A DNA stretch of 64,000 nucleotides from Limanda limanda (lineage: Eukaryota > Chordata > Actinopteri > Pleuronectiformes > Pleuronectidae). Where the stretch lies: positions 4,717,686-4,781,685 of the forward strand of contig NC_083656.1 of the NCBI RefSeq assembly GCF_963576545.1. Reading direction: 5' to 3'. Position 1 is the first letter of the stretch, and each line of letters opens with the position of its first letter. A model generated the notes under the pieces. That model was not told the origin of the DNA and did no database searches. It saw only the letters and a list, made by a program, of their open reading frames with translations. This document shows, piece by piece, positions 30,590 to 42,173 of the stretch. Position numbers and translations under genes: made by a program.

Positions 30590-30699
30590 CTCCGTCAGGC
30601 TTAAAAAACAGGAAGCCAGCTCGGTAGCCCGGGGCTCGGCTCTGGCGTTGCCATAGAGAAAAACAAAACTGGGAGCAGTGGGGAGTGACGTATCAGCCG
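30590..30699 (+). other. cdc42ep4: Candidate non-coding first exon of cdc42ep4
   Basis: GGCTTAAAAAACAGGAAGCC (TTAAAA as a TATA-like element) is followed by GC-rich sequence with GGCGTTGCCATAG and TGACGTATC (CRE-like). It ends at CAGCCG|GTGAGT, a near-ideal splice donor. The next good + strand acceptor in view is the one opening the cdc42ep4 coding exon at 33291, giving a 2.6-kb intron. The family has a non-coding first exon, which fits. There is no transcript evidence, and 16.9 kb is a rival candidate. Confidence 0.33.
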
Positions 30700-30953
30700 G
30701 TGAGTCGTCTTGAGTGGTCAGTCACACACTCAGACGCCCTTTTGTGCAGCAGTTCTAATTGGCAACCACTCTGCTGCATCAAAAAGAAGAAGATGTGGGG
30801 GCAGCTAATGGGTAGAGCGTTCTCTCCAGCAGCTCTGAGTGCAGTCACAGGGACGTCAGTGGCGTTTGTCTCTTCTGAGCTGTAATCTCGATGTAAGGAG
30901 CAGAGAGCGGCTCGCAATTTAATGTACAAGCCCGAGAGAACACTGACGAGGAC

Positions 30954-31580
30954 TAGGGTTGCACAATTCCGGGAATATTCAAAGTTGGAAACTTTCCATG
31001 GGAATTAACGGGAATAACCAGGAATATACGTGAATTAACAGGAATATACGGAAATAAACTGGAAATGTTGTGGGTAATTTATACTAACTGTATTTACCTT
31101 GTCATATACAGACATAAATTTAAACATTTTGTTGTGTCATAGGCTGATTTGAGCCCTGAGGAAACTTTGGGCACTTGACTATACGCTTCTGCATCGTTGT
31201 GTCATTCTTAACATAGGTCTTTGCACAGTATTTGCAAATGTACACAGCCTTTCCTTCTACATTGGATGGGGTGAAATGTCTCCACACATGAGATAGTGCA
31301 CGTGGCATTGTTCTGTAGAATAAGATGAGAAAAAAGTTTGTAAAAAAACACTAATGCAATGCCAGAGATATAAATAGTTAGCCAAACAATTGGAATCGTC
31401 TGTGAACATATTTTACAATTGATGGATAAATGAATGGAAATAGGCTAGATGAACAGATGAACTATCCTCAATCAGCATGCTAATATATTTTCCCCAGTAA
31501 TATCATTGAAACTTACCTGACTAGTAATTATCTGTGCATGTGATGGAAGAATGCATAGTGAAGGGTTGAAATTCAACGAG
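30954..31580 (-). mobile_element. hAT-family non-autonomous element, partial copy
   Basis: Starts with the terminal inverted repeat TAGGGTTGCA and runs collinear, in opposite orientation, with the complete element at 54364-55169 until about 31580. The terminus, GAATATTC/GGAAACTTTCC words and the BED-finger exon with the acceptor CTTATTCTACAG all match. Beyond about 31580 the match stops and no second terminus or 8-bp duplication of ACGAGGAC is found. The copy is therefore truncated, or represents a longer relative whose other end I cannot place. Confidence 0.75.
31120..31308 (-). pseudogene. hAT BED-type zinc-finger exon, zinc ligand lost
   Basis: A 62-codon frame starting MPRALSHVWRHFTP contains CKYCAKTYVKND, then MQKRIVKC. 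This is the N-terminal BED finger of a hAT transposase (C-x2-C...H-x3-C). The sister copy at 54845 has MQKHIVKC. Here Arg replaces the His that should bind zinc, so the finger cannot fold normally. No catalytic or dimerisation domain follows, so the exon is a relic carried by a non-autonomous element. A frame of this length could survive by chance. Confidence 0.7.
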
Positions 31581-33290
31581 AAAACACTGATGAGTCCGAC
31601 CCCAACACGGCGTTCACGTAGATAGCCCGGCCAGAACCTGACTTCAATGCTGCTTTCTCCTCTAACTTTATAATATTGTATTTTAAATGTAGATAGCCTG
31701 TTATATATTTGAAGACCAATGTCGTCTGTATGAATATGAGAATGAGAGAACAAGGAAATGTTTTGGACAATCTGAAGTGGTACATAGCTGTTAATATTGA
31801 GGTGAGATAATATACAGTAATTGTTGATTTTCAATCATAAATACTGACGTCTGTAAATACACAGGTAAATATATTTCCCATATTATAACACTCATTCTTG
31901 CCAGAAGTGCCTTTTGAGTACTTAATGCTTTATGTACTAATTTCTACCACCAATTAGCACCACCAGAACCGCTGAAGACATGTTGTTGAGTACAGATGGA
32001 TTGAAAGAATCTTGGCTGTGGACAGAGTTCATTTCTCTTCACGTATGATCTGAGGAGCGAAACAAAAAGCAGCAGTAAAGTTTTTCTTCCATCTATCAAC
32101 CCCCCCCCCCCCTTCCCCTCTGTTCCCACTAGTGCTACATTTGCCTTTCCAATTGAATGGCTTCTTGTCAGTGATGCACATGTTTTCATGGGTGACGTTG
32201 CTTCAGAATATTGTTTGAGTGAAGCTCCCATTCATTCACAAGGGGGGGGGGGGGGGGTTACGCATACAGGCCTAGCAGCGTGGGTTTGAACCTACTGGGA
32301 ATGATGGGACTACAGTCTGGCTGGAACAATCGAAGCCCTTGTTAATGTCGGTAGCACGTGGGGGGGGCGGCAGACCGCAGCACGCATGTCAGTGGGTGTT
32401 TTAAAAATCGCTTCTCCATTCGTCTCTGTGTCGAGATCACGTTCCGAGGTTTTGCGTCAGCGGTGACTCGAGGACAGTTTGGTCTCGAGCGCTGAAAAAA
32501 CGTCTCCGCATTATCTGAAGCGAAAAGAACAAAGTGACCAGAGTTTAATCGAGAGCAATCCCGTCGTCCTCGTGTTACAACAAATAGAGACACGCTGATG
32601 AACTGAGGCAGAAGTAGACAAAACAAAAAGATTCTCTCGGTGGTGATCGAATGTCGCCCTGAAGGGTTTTACAGTGAACGGTCCAGAAACAGATCCGTCG
32701 GAGTGGAAGTCGATCCTCGCTGGAGGAATGCTGGAGCTCTTCATTCTGTTCGGCCTGCCAGCTCGAACCCAGCTCCAGCTCCCAGTATCCTGTGTCTTGG
32801 TGGTTATGTAACAGCGAGGGGCCGTGAATGGGAACCGGAGCACAGCAGCGATCGCAGACACCACTTGGAAAACTGAAATGTGACAGCACAGCAGCCCATA
32901 GAGGAAGGATTGTACCAGGGGATCTGAATGGGAGCCTAGTTTTTTCCTCTTGGTAAACTTTGCTGGAGGTTTTATAACCGGCTCACAGGGAGGTGAAGGT
33001 GCTGTGAACTTTACACCAGAGAGAGAGATTTTCTTTACCGTTACATAAGACCCTCAGAGTTGGGGTTGTAAAGCTTTAAAACCACTCGAGCGAGGCTTCA
33101 CTTTGAAGAACCTTGCGAAGGAAAGAGCTTCCATACAGATGCAGATCAGGACGGAGGAAGTGTCCGTGACAGTGAATAGAACTTCTCTCTGTAGAGAAGT
33201 ATTTAAAGTGATGTGCATGTTTCCACATTGTCTGCCAAGGTGCAGCTGATTTACATCGGTGCTGATGTTCTCCTTTCTTCTTCTTCGCAG
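31581..33290. other. Non-coding DNA upstream of the cdc42ep4 coding exon
   Basis: No exon is recognised. The stretch at 31581-31900 may be the rest of the hAT relative or other repeat DNA. A 16-G run lies at 32242-32257 and a C run near 32100-32112. The final bases are pyrimidine-rich (CTCCTTTCTTCTTCTTCGCAG) and form the acceptor of the next exon. Confidence 0.5.
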
Positions 33291-33454
33291 GTCGATCCGA
33301 CTGTGGAACGAAACCCGAGCTCCAGGACCAGAATGGCTGCCCACATTAAACACCTGGAATTACACTTTCTTTGACAACATCGCACACAGCCGCCAGAACA
33401 AACTCTCTGAACTCCACCGTGCAGCTTCTCCACCTGGTTTTGACTTCTGCCATC
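33291..33454 (+). other. cdc42ep4: cdc42ep4 5' UTR part of the coding exon
   Basis: Begins after a strong polypyrimidine tract and GCAG, and reaches the start codon of cdc42ep4. An in-frame upstream ATG at 33371 would add 28 residues that do not resemble the family. The ATG at 33455 gives the conserved MPILKQLV start, so I chose it. The upstream in-frame ATG could still influence initiation. Confidence 0.7.
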
Positions 33455-34471
33455 ATGCCGATTCTCAAGCAGCTGGTGCACAGCAACAGCCAATCCAAGC
33501 GGAGGTCTCGGGCCGACCTGACCGCCGAGATGATCAGCGCCCCCCTGGGGGACTTCCGCCACACCATGCACGTGGGCCGGGGGGGCGACGCCTTCGGTGA
33601 CACTTCGTTTCTGAGCACCCGATCGGGGGAGCCTCCTCGGGAGCCGGAGACCAAGCAGAGCCCCCCCCCGGGACCCAAGCCGGGGCTGCTGTCCCGAACC
33701 TTCAGGAGCAGCAAGCGCTCGCAGTCGGTGAACCGAGGGGACAAGTACGAATACAACTCGACGGCGCCCTCCGGTGGCTCGTCCAACTATGTGAAGAACG
33801 CCATCTCCTTACCGTACCTCAACGACGAGGACGCCCACAGAAGCAACCACCTGACGAAGAGCGTCTCCTCCAGCCCCATGAAGAAGCTCACGGAGATCGA
33901 CGCCAAGCCGAGCAACGGAGCCGCGGCGATGGCGACGCTCGACGCCGACTTCGACGAGCGTAACTTCGGCGAGCTCACGGATTTGCCTCCGTCCATGCAA
34001 CGGGGGGGCGGCATGAAGCACGCCGAGTCCATGATGTCCTTCAACATCGACCTGGGGCCCTCCATGCTCGGGGACATCCTGAGCGTGATGGAGAAGAAAG
34101 GCTGGGAGGAGGACGACCTCGGCTACGAGGAAGGGAAGAGCAGCGAAGGCCACGCGTCGCCCTCCCTCATACCCCACATCGACGATGATGATGATGACGT
34201 GGAAGAGCATGCCCCGGCCAGGCCCCCCCGCAGCATGTACCAGCAGAAGGCCCCCGTGGACCCTTACACCCCGGAGCTGCAAACCAGGAGCAACCACCAC
34301 AACATGGACAGCTGCTCGGTGTCCAGCGCCGGCTCGGCCACGGAGGAGAAGGCTCGGTACCAGATCCACGACGGCGACACGGACAGTGCCAAGTACAGCT
34401 CGCCACGGGGGGAGGAGGACAGAGACTTCACCTTCATGGACGACGAAGACGACGATGAGATCCGGGTGTAG
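33455..34471 (+). CDS. cdc42ep4: CDC42 effector protein 4 (Borg4)
   Basis: Complete 338-residue protein. Borg proteins bind GTP-loaded Cdc42 (and the related TC10) through a CRIB motif and regulate septin filaments and the cortical actin cytoskeleton. The N-terminus MPILKQLVHSN is typical. A basic patch KRRSRADLTAEM is followed by the CRIB ISAPLGDFRHTMHVG (residues 27-41). SKRSQSVNRGDK (86-97) and SSNYVKNAISLPYLND (109-124) mark the first conserved Borg region. LTKSVSSSPMKK (133-144) is a likely phosphorylation segment. MKHAESMMSFNIDLGPSMLGDILSVMEK (187-214) is the conserved C-terminal Borg domain. An acidic run HIDDDDDDVEEH lies at 241-252, and the end FTFMDDEDDDEIRV is as in vertebrate orthologues. 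The coding region is a single exon, as in mammals, and of usual length (about 350). Its position downstream of sdk2 on the same strand supports orthology. Teleosts may hold a and b copies, and I cannot tell which this is. Confidence 0.96.
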   Translation: MPILKQLVHSNSQSKRRSRADLTAEMISAPLGDFRHTMHVGRGGDAFGDTSFLSTRSGEPPREPETKQSPPPGPKPGLLSRTFRSSKRSQSVNRGDKYEYNSTAPSGGSSNYVKNAISLPYLNDEDAHRSNHLTKSVSSSPMKKLTEIDAKPSNGAAAMATLDADFDERNFGELTDLPPSMQRGGGMKHAESMMSFNIDLGPSMLGDILSVMEKKGWEEDDLGYEEGKSSEGHASPSLIPHIDDDDDDVEEHAPARPPRSMYQQKAPVDPYTPELQTRSNHHNMDSCSVSSAGSATEEKARYQIHDGDTDSAKYSSPRGEEDRDFTFMDDEDDDEIRV

Positions 34472-35229
34472 ACCGACCTGCTCGGGCCACGCAGAGTTTT
34501 TTCCAATGACACTAATTGAGAGGACGAGGTGTCGGGCAGTGACGAGCTGGAAGCATCTGATTTAAGCTTCTGGTAGAAACTCTGCACACTTTGTCAACGT
34601 CATAAATAAAAACCAATTAAGCCTTATTCACTGTGCTGTAGCGAGGAGACGTGAGCGGAGTGCACGCTGAGACTGGGTCACCAAGCTGCTCTCTCCAAAC
34701 TTTTGGGTTTGTTGATTGCTGCAGTTTTTGTTTGCACCATCAAACTCTGGACTCTTATTATTGTTATTGTTATTATAATTGCAAAATTCGGTTTTCTAAA
34801 AAAACAAACCGGCTTCTGTCGTGTAAACTCTTAACTGTGCATCTGCAGGAGAGGAAAGAAACCGGCGAGCTCGTTTTTTAAAGAAGTGAACGGCGACCAC
34901 GAGGTTAGGGAAGTGTTAACCCAGCTGTCAATCACATGGATATCACATTGGGAGCGTGATGTGTGAGGTGAGCTGACGGACGTGCGGGGGGGGGGGGGCG
35001 GGGTCACACTCTCACTGTGGGAACTGCTCTACACATTCTGAGGGAAAAGGCGAGAAGTGAAACTCCCGATGTCTTTGTAATCGCTGCGCGTGGGAGGGAT
35101 CACGAAGCCTCATTTGCCAAGAAACAATATTTTGGCACAGACACTAAAATAGAGAAAGTTGTGATTTTACTTTTGTTCACAAATTAATGGGATGATTTCT
35201 GCCTTTTTTTTGTTTTTTACTATATTTTA

Positions 35230-35237
35230 TGTACATA
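35230..35237 (+). promoter_or_regulatory. cdc42ep4: Pumilio-type motif in the cdc42ep4 3' UTR
   Basis: TGTACATA fits UGUANAUA, the Pumilio recognition octamer. A second fit, TGTAAATA, lies at 36755-36762. Two sites in about 2.9 kb of AT-rich UTR could easily be chance. Confidence 0.25.
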
Positions 35238-35484
35238 TAGTATCTGGAGGTCGGTCTTCACAGTAGCTTGTTGTGTTTGAGGTAGTTTATAATTTTGCGG
35301 CTGTTTTTGTCTTTGGCAACTTCTTGGTATTTATTCATCGACTCTCATAAGGGACGGATGAGTCTTAACGTGCACTGCTAGGTCTTAAAACTTTTGATTA
35401 CGGCTTTTTTTCCGATGAGATTAATTTCTTTCAGAAGCGTGACGGTGCCACACAGGGAGAGTCGGCGTGTTTGCCTCCACACGG

Positions 35485-35498
35485 CCACCAGGGGGACT
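35485..35498 (+). promoter_or_regulatory. CTCF-like motif
   Basis: CCACCAGGGGGACT matches the CTCF core except at the last positions. Occupancy is unknown. Confidence 0.22.
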
Positions 35499-35703
35499 TA
35501 ACTACGAGGACTAAACTCATCACTTCTTCAATCGCTCTCATGCTAAATCTGCATTAGTTAATAACAGATTCAGGAAATCACTCCATGGGAGTGTCTGCTT
35601 TTTTAATTTGCGAAAGACACCCAATAAGAATCGTCAGAAGAGTTTTGTACGTGTTGTGTGTCCTGTGCTAAAAACAGGACGGAGGTGGAGATTGTGGGGA
35701 AAC

Positions 35704-35704
<1 letters not shown>

Positions 35705-35734
<30 letters not shown>
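35705..35734. repeat. (GT)n microsatellite
   Basis: GT tract with one TT interruption, inside the cdc42ep4 3' UTR. Confidence 0.9.
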
Positions 35735-37324
35735 CGTCACATGGAAGGTGGTCGGATCAGCAGGTCAGCAGAGAGTCGGAGGAGATGTTTGTAAAAGAGT
35801 CGATGCAGAAGAACCAGGGTCAAATTGTCCAGCTCCACTTCCTGTCTTATTCACCACGTGTCCACGTTTGTCTCTGAGGACAGACGGAGGACGAATCAGC
35901 ACGAGCAGACACTTATCAGAGAGCTGCTACTTAACGGTTCGGGCATCAGTTGTGACCTCGAGGCGGGGGGGATATTTCCCAACCTGGTCCCACACCTGAT
36001 AACACCCACACTCCTCTGAAACAACCCAAATCACACAGTGGGGACGAGATGATTAAATCAACCAATCATCTGGCCTCTCCCGGCCTTACTCGTTGGATGT
36101 GTGAGATTATCGCCCCCCCCCCCCCCCCACCAGCTGGACTCGGCCCAGGAACAGCGGGGTCATGAGCAGACAGGTGGGCAGCCGGTTCTCTGTGGTGTTT
36201 AGTTGTTTTTGTCCAGTAGTCTGATCCCGGTCCCCCCCCCCCCTCAGTTATAAATTAGACCAAACGAGGCGTACGTGTCCTTTTTTCTCCCCGTGTCCGT
36301 GATTAATGTCTGACCTTTTTTATTTTGTGTTAGAAAGCTAATTGCCACGTTTGAAAAATGGGAGCGTTGGATTTCCTGTTGTGGAGTTGACACTGGGGGC
36401 GTGTCCACAAAATCAGGATGCCAAGCTTCTCCGCCTCTGGGTTCCTTTCTCTCTTTTTTCCAGGTTGTGAGAAGTTGTGAGATGAAAAGCAATCTGGAGG
36501 AAATTTGCCAAGTATGTTGTAGCCATGTTGTCGGGTAACGTTAGGAGAACGTTAGGAGGATTTTTAGTTTCTGTGTAGATCTCCTGCAGTATGATTTGAG
36601 TCAGGTCGCTTCAGGGGCCAAATCACAGCTGTCTTTCTACTTCCTTTGGATCCATTGTGTAATATGTGGTTCGTGGAGCAGCTGCAATCCTTCACACACA
36701 ACAAAATAGAACCAACAAAATCACTCCCTGTCCGCCGTCGTTGTAATCAAATCATGTAAATACAAGTTGTGCCATTGATTATTACAGTAAACAATCTTTG
36801 CCATCAGCAGACTTTGTGAGAACCGGACGAATGTTGGAGGGTTTGACACTAAACTGCATCTGTGGCCAAATCGTATTTGCACATTTTAAAGAGCTCGAAT
36901 TTGAAAGAGCTCGATGGGGAATTAAAGAAAAGTCTTACTATGAAATACTGTCTTGCGATTGTCTAAACTTCCTGGCGTTGTCCGTGTGTGTCTGTGGGGA
37001 AACTTCTCAGTAAAACAGAAGAAACCATATAAAGCAATTTGCAAATACGTTCGGCCCCAGGTCGGCTTTACAGTTTCCCAGAACCCAGACAGCTGCGGGT
37101 TTGGTTTGCGGCAAAAAAAAACTATAAAAGAGATAAGGAGTGTAAGAAACAACTGGCTCAAAGTTCAGCTGTAGAATGTTTTTCTTTTTTTTCTATTCAG
37201 TGGCTGTAGTGTTATGCCAAGTATGTACTGTTTTCTCTTTCTACTCCTCACTCTGGTTCTACAGTATATTAATATATTTACTTTTCTCACTCTCCTGTTC
37301 TCTGAAATAACAGCTATATTTTTC

Positions 37325-37330
37325 AATAAA
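37325..37330 (+). terminator. cdc42ep4: Poly(A) signal of cdc42ep4
   Basis: AATAAA is followed at about 40 bp by GGCTGGTTTTTTTGCTTGG, a GT/T-rich downstream element. Cleavage would fall near 37345-37355. It is the strongest poly(A) arrangement seen after the cdc42ep4 stop. Confidence 0.6.
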
Positions 37331-38800
37331 AAGAGAAAGCTGGTAATCTTTAACTAAGGCTCGGCTGGTTTTTTTGCTTGGTTTCTATAGGTGCAGTCCC
37401 GAGGAGGCCGCCTCCTTTTCAAACTCCACACGATTTCCGTTCGGATTCTGCCTCTAAAAACAGGTAGAGTGCTCACTTCAACCTGACCTTGGATTCGACC
37501 CCGAGAGTTTTTTAGTGAGGGAGCTGCCGAGAGAGTTGCAGCCACATCGACAGTTTAACAGTCACCCACTCAAAGTGGAGGATTCTACATAAATAACCCT
37601 GAAGTGAAAGATAAAACCTTGTGGAACAGATTTCCCATCACGGACAAGATGAGGCTTGTGTGAGCTGCTGTAAGTGGAGCCCTCCGGTCTGACACTGATT
37701 TTTAATACGCCGCGCGGCTCGGTTGATAAAATATGAAAACACTTAAAACAATGACGTGCCGTGAACCCTGCGAGAGTTCTGTACGATTAGAGAAACTGTC
37801 CAAACTTTAAAATAAAGATTGAGTTCATTTTGTGTCTGCGAAGAAGGAAGAGGTGGATACATTTCTTAAATAATGGATCGGAGATGAATCAAGAGATCTG
37901 CAGTGTGAAGGCCGTAAGGATCTGTAATAACATCCAGTGTCAGCTCCATTATTCCAATATTGAAGCACATTTACTCAAGTACGGCACCTCAATACAGCTA
38001 GACTGTAATTTCCATTTTATACCAGACTCCACTTGTTCAATGGGGCAGGTGAACTCTCTCATCCTAGTAAAGAAAGAAGAAAAGAAACCATCTTCTCTGG
38101 GTCATGTTCCACTCATCCACACAAGGTCATAGAAATCTGTTCAGTAGTTCATCCACTTTACATACAACACATCTTATGCTCAGTCTTTATTATTTTATCT
38201 GTCATCCAATAGTAAGTGTGCATAATATAAAATGCAGCTTACATTCATCAGTAATAATAAAGTAATATAAGAACACTAAGAGCGATAGTTCCAGCTTGGG
38301 TGAGATTTCAAACTCAGGACTCGAGGTGGATGAAACTCAAACATTCTAATTAAGTTTATGTAGTAAAACTGCAAAGTTGCATGTAAAAGTCCTGAAAGAA
38401 AAACTTCACCTCAGTTGAACTACATACGAATGAGCACCAAATTATACTTGAAATTAAAACTACCCATTGTGCTTAATGACAAGTTTCTGAATAAATAGCC
38501 TGTAAAAGGACTGGACTGTGACTAATGTATTAATATTGTTCTCAGTGGCTTTTTCTATGAAATACAGTAACTCTTAATTCAAGATGTGAGATAAGTGAAT
38601 ACACGGGTGTAGAAGTACCACAAAATGGAAAGCCAGAGTTCTAATCCAGTACATGACTTGAGTAATTGTACTTAGTCACTTTCCAGAACTGAGATTAAAG
38701 CTCCGCTGCCCCAGTTTCCCTTAAATCTCAAGTAGATTCAACTAGTTTGATCCAAATGGAAACTCTGGTTTGGTTAACGAGCGTTTAAAGGTGGGATACT

Positions 38801-38818
38801 ACTGCCCTCTTCTGTCGG
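38801..38818 (-). promoter_or_regulatory. CTCF-like motif
   Basis: On the - strand it reads CCGACAGAAGAGGGCAGT, a good match to the CTCF core with a CAGAAGAGGGC centre. Motif only. Confidence 0.28.
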
Positions 38819-40427
38819 TTTTAGGTCACTGCAGGGGAAGCTCCTGGAGTAGTCTTCTGTAGAAGACACTCAAAGGATATATTACATATAGATATACATA
38901 TAGATATATATAGATGTGTATAACCTTTCAAACTATAGAGGTAAGTGAGATAGACGATGATTATTCTACAGTTGCTGCAGTGAAATCATCGTTTTTGTTA
39001 GAATTCCATCTCTGCACCTTTTCCATCTGAATAAACATCATTTTTTGTCAGGTTGCCTCATCCTGTGTGTAGCTGTTGTTCTTGCTGGTTCACTGTTGGG
39101 ACACAGAGGATTTTCCTGCCAGCACACAGAGCTTAAGCCGATTCCTCCGGCTCGTCTGTGGGACAAACGAATTCTGTGATTTCAATCCTCATTCTCACCA
39201 AATGAATAGAAGAAACCAACAAAAACCCAAAACACAGCCTCTGCAAAGTGAAAGGATCGAGAATTGGCTGCGTCATGATGCAGCACTTTTATCTGTGATT
39301 GAAGATTTACACTGAATCATCTCAAACAAAGAGCTTTTGGTGGTTCTCCTTATCTGCTTTAGATTCAAAATACAACAAGTATAAAAAGATACAACTGTTT
39401 TCATGAGTGTAAAATAAATACACACAGAATTGCATGTATCTGGAGCCAGTGCACATGCTGCAGTCATTCTTCTTCCTTTTCATTATCTTTCCAGAAATAC
39501 TCACCAATGTATTTTGTTTCATGAAATTGCCGGAATCAAGAATAATAATCCAGAATTTCTCTCCTTGTCCTGCCACAAAGTCTCCTAATGGCCAATTAGA
39601 CGAACAGCCCAATGTTCTGCCTTGTCATTTCCACAACACACTAAAAAGTGAACCAAATGTCCCCATGGGCCGATGAGAGGATTTCTAAATTGTACTTCCT
39701 GTAATGTATCTCCTTTATTTGAGTCTGGAGGAGGACAAAGTGCTGGATCAGACCGGTGATTCACCGCAAGGAGCAAGATGCTGTTCCTGCCAATGAGATG
39801 AAATATGCATCCTGAAAAATTAATATCTGTGAGCGATGTTTCAAAGGTTTCCTTGTGTTTGTGGTTCTGCATCAACGACACATGTTGTTGTCTTATATCT
39901 GCTGAACATCTGTTTATCAGAAGCTGTTTTCTTTCTTTTGTTGTTTGTATCTTTTCTAAAACTTCGTTGGAAAGCTGCTGTTGTAAGGACAAACTTTTTA
40001 AAGTCAAAACAAGAATCTGTAGCTTTCAATGAGTTATTTTTAATGAAGGTTTAATAAAATTGATAAAGGTTTGGTGATTATTTCACTTATTTATATTTTA
40101 TAATATAATCATGAAGCCATTTATCTTCTTTGCATAAGACGTGATGTTTGAATCATGTTCAGGACTTCCAAAGTTAATTTCATATTTAAACTAAACTAAG
40201 TTAACAAACTTAACTAAACATTCCATTTCAGAGAAGGATGTTGTTATGGTGACATATATTTCACATTTTAATTCCTGTATCTATTAAAATCTGTTTTCCA
40301 GATTTTAGTCTGTCACTTTTAAATGATTTGATTTTGTAAAAATGAGAAAAGAAACAAATAAATTGCTTTTAAAATATCTGTAGGTGAGATTTATTAAATT
40401 TAATTGTATGTAAGTATCTACATCTGA

Positions 40428-40440
40428 CCACTAGATGGTG
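40428..40440 (+). promoter_or_regulatory. CTCF-like motif
   Basis: CCACTAGATGGTG fits CCASYAGRKGGCR except for T in place of C near the end. Motif only. Confidence 0.28.
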
Positions 40441-41711
40441 CTAGTTATTGTGTTGTCCTGTGTTGACACTTCCTCCTTTGAACCACTGTGCACTTTTTAT
40501 GTTGTGTAAAGGTCAACACAAGTTTCACAGCTGCACGTCACAGCTGGACACACGGAAGTGACGTAGGGATAAGAATTGTAATGTGTTGTTATTATTGTTT
40601 CTGCCAAATTGTGTGTTTATTGGTTTATTTGTATGTTTGTAAACAGGATTATGTCAAATCTTTTGAATTATGGTGTGAATGTGGATTAATGGGGTTGATC
40701 CAGGTTATTTAATTTCATTTAATCATTTTTGCTGACAAATAAATGTACATACTTGGCAGAGGCTGAATCAAAAACCTGAATTTGGTGCCGTGTAATTTCT
40801 GGGGCCAGAATTGCAGTGTGCGTCTGCTTCTTGAGAAGAACCTCTTAAATATACCGTCACTTAAATGCACATTGGAAACAAACAGTGAAAATCTTTGCCA
40901 GACTCGTGGACATTCATCTCTGCCTCTGTTTAGTCTGAACAGGGGCGTGTTCCTTGTGATCTGTAGTGAGACAGAAACATGTTTTCATTCATGAAGCAGT
41001 AAAGAAAATCTGTAGAAAGAGAAATCAGTGGAGAGTTCGTCTAGATGCGATACAGGAATTCAGTCTTTTCTTTTATTATTCTACATGTGAACCTGATGGG
41101 GGTTTGCCGTGTGACCGAGGTGTGATTGCTGCGTGGGAGTGAGTAAAACAAACGAGCTTCAAGTACAGACCGAGACTGAGGGGCCTGGAGCCGACCACAC
41201 GCACCTCCACAACCTAAATATTTAGTTTAGTCGTCTGACTCAGTCGATTAATCTTCTCAAATGAGAGCGTGGTCAAACAAACCGGGATGGAAACATAACG
41301 GAGCCGGCCCCCCGACGTGTGTGGAAGTGTGCGTCGAGTTGTGATGGAGCTTTTCTGCAAAGGTCGTCCAAACAGGAACTTCTACTCCACCGAGTGGAAT
41401 ACAGCTAGATGTGTTTCTTCTAAATATTTCAGGGGTGAGAATATGAAAAAATCTGCTGTGTTTATAACCTCGGTCAAAATATAGGCAGGTGTTTGAAATT
41501 ATCCATCAAGTCAGTCATAAATTACAATTAATGAGTCTGACAGTTTTGTATTTTTCCTACAGTCGTCTCAGTCATTTTTCAGCTGAGCAAAGCACATTTC
41601 AGTGAGGGGATACCAGGGGCACATTAGGGGCCTTCAGGGCCCCCCCCCCCACCTCTCATGTTGAGTGGTTGGACGAAGTCTGTTCTCAAGCAGCGAATAA
41701 AGTTTATCCAA

Positions 41712-42173
<462 letters not shown>

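Larger units (their letters stand above)
34472..37350 (+). other. cdc42ep4: cdc42ep4 3' UTR
   Basis: AT-rich sequence runs from the stop codon to a strong poly(A) signal at 37325, with no intervening gene. An earlier ATAAATAAAA near 34602 could give a short isoform. Long T-rich stretches such as the one before 35230 are typical of UTRs. It also contains a GT microsatellite, a 13-G run (34986-34998) and a 16-C run (36113-36128). The length of about 2.9 kb is plausible for the mammalian orthologue as I remember it. Confidence 0.6.
37351..41711. other. Intergenic DNA between cdc42ep4 and tekt3
   Basis: No gene is supported on either strand. The piece near 38020-38155 (ending TCTGTTCAGTAGTTCATCCA) resembles a worn fish retroposon tail of the 'TTCAGTAGTTTTTGCGTAAT' type. 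AT-rich TATAGATA steps lie at 38886-38925. The rest is AT-rich unique-looking DNA with many short frames lacking domains. Confidence 0.5.

Noticed and set aside
31581..31900. Possible full-length extension of the hAT copy at 30954
   Set aside because: No second TGCAACCCTA-type end and no ACGAGGAC target duplication were found, and no catalytic-domain coding is visible, so I did not extend the element.
32280..32320. GGGTTTGAACCTACTGGG resembling a B-box
   Set aside because: No cloverleaf can be drawn around it and the upstream sequence is a G homopolymer.
33371..33454. In-frame upstream ATG that would extend cdc42ep4 by 28 residues
   Set aside because: The extension does not resemble Borg proteins, while the family starts at MPILKQLV.
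33346..34587. Antisense and alternative-frame ORFs up to 186 codons over cdc42ep4
   Set aside because: Shadow frames of a GC-rich coding exon. The + strand frame has the CRIB motif and the conserved Borg C-terminus.
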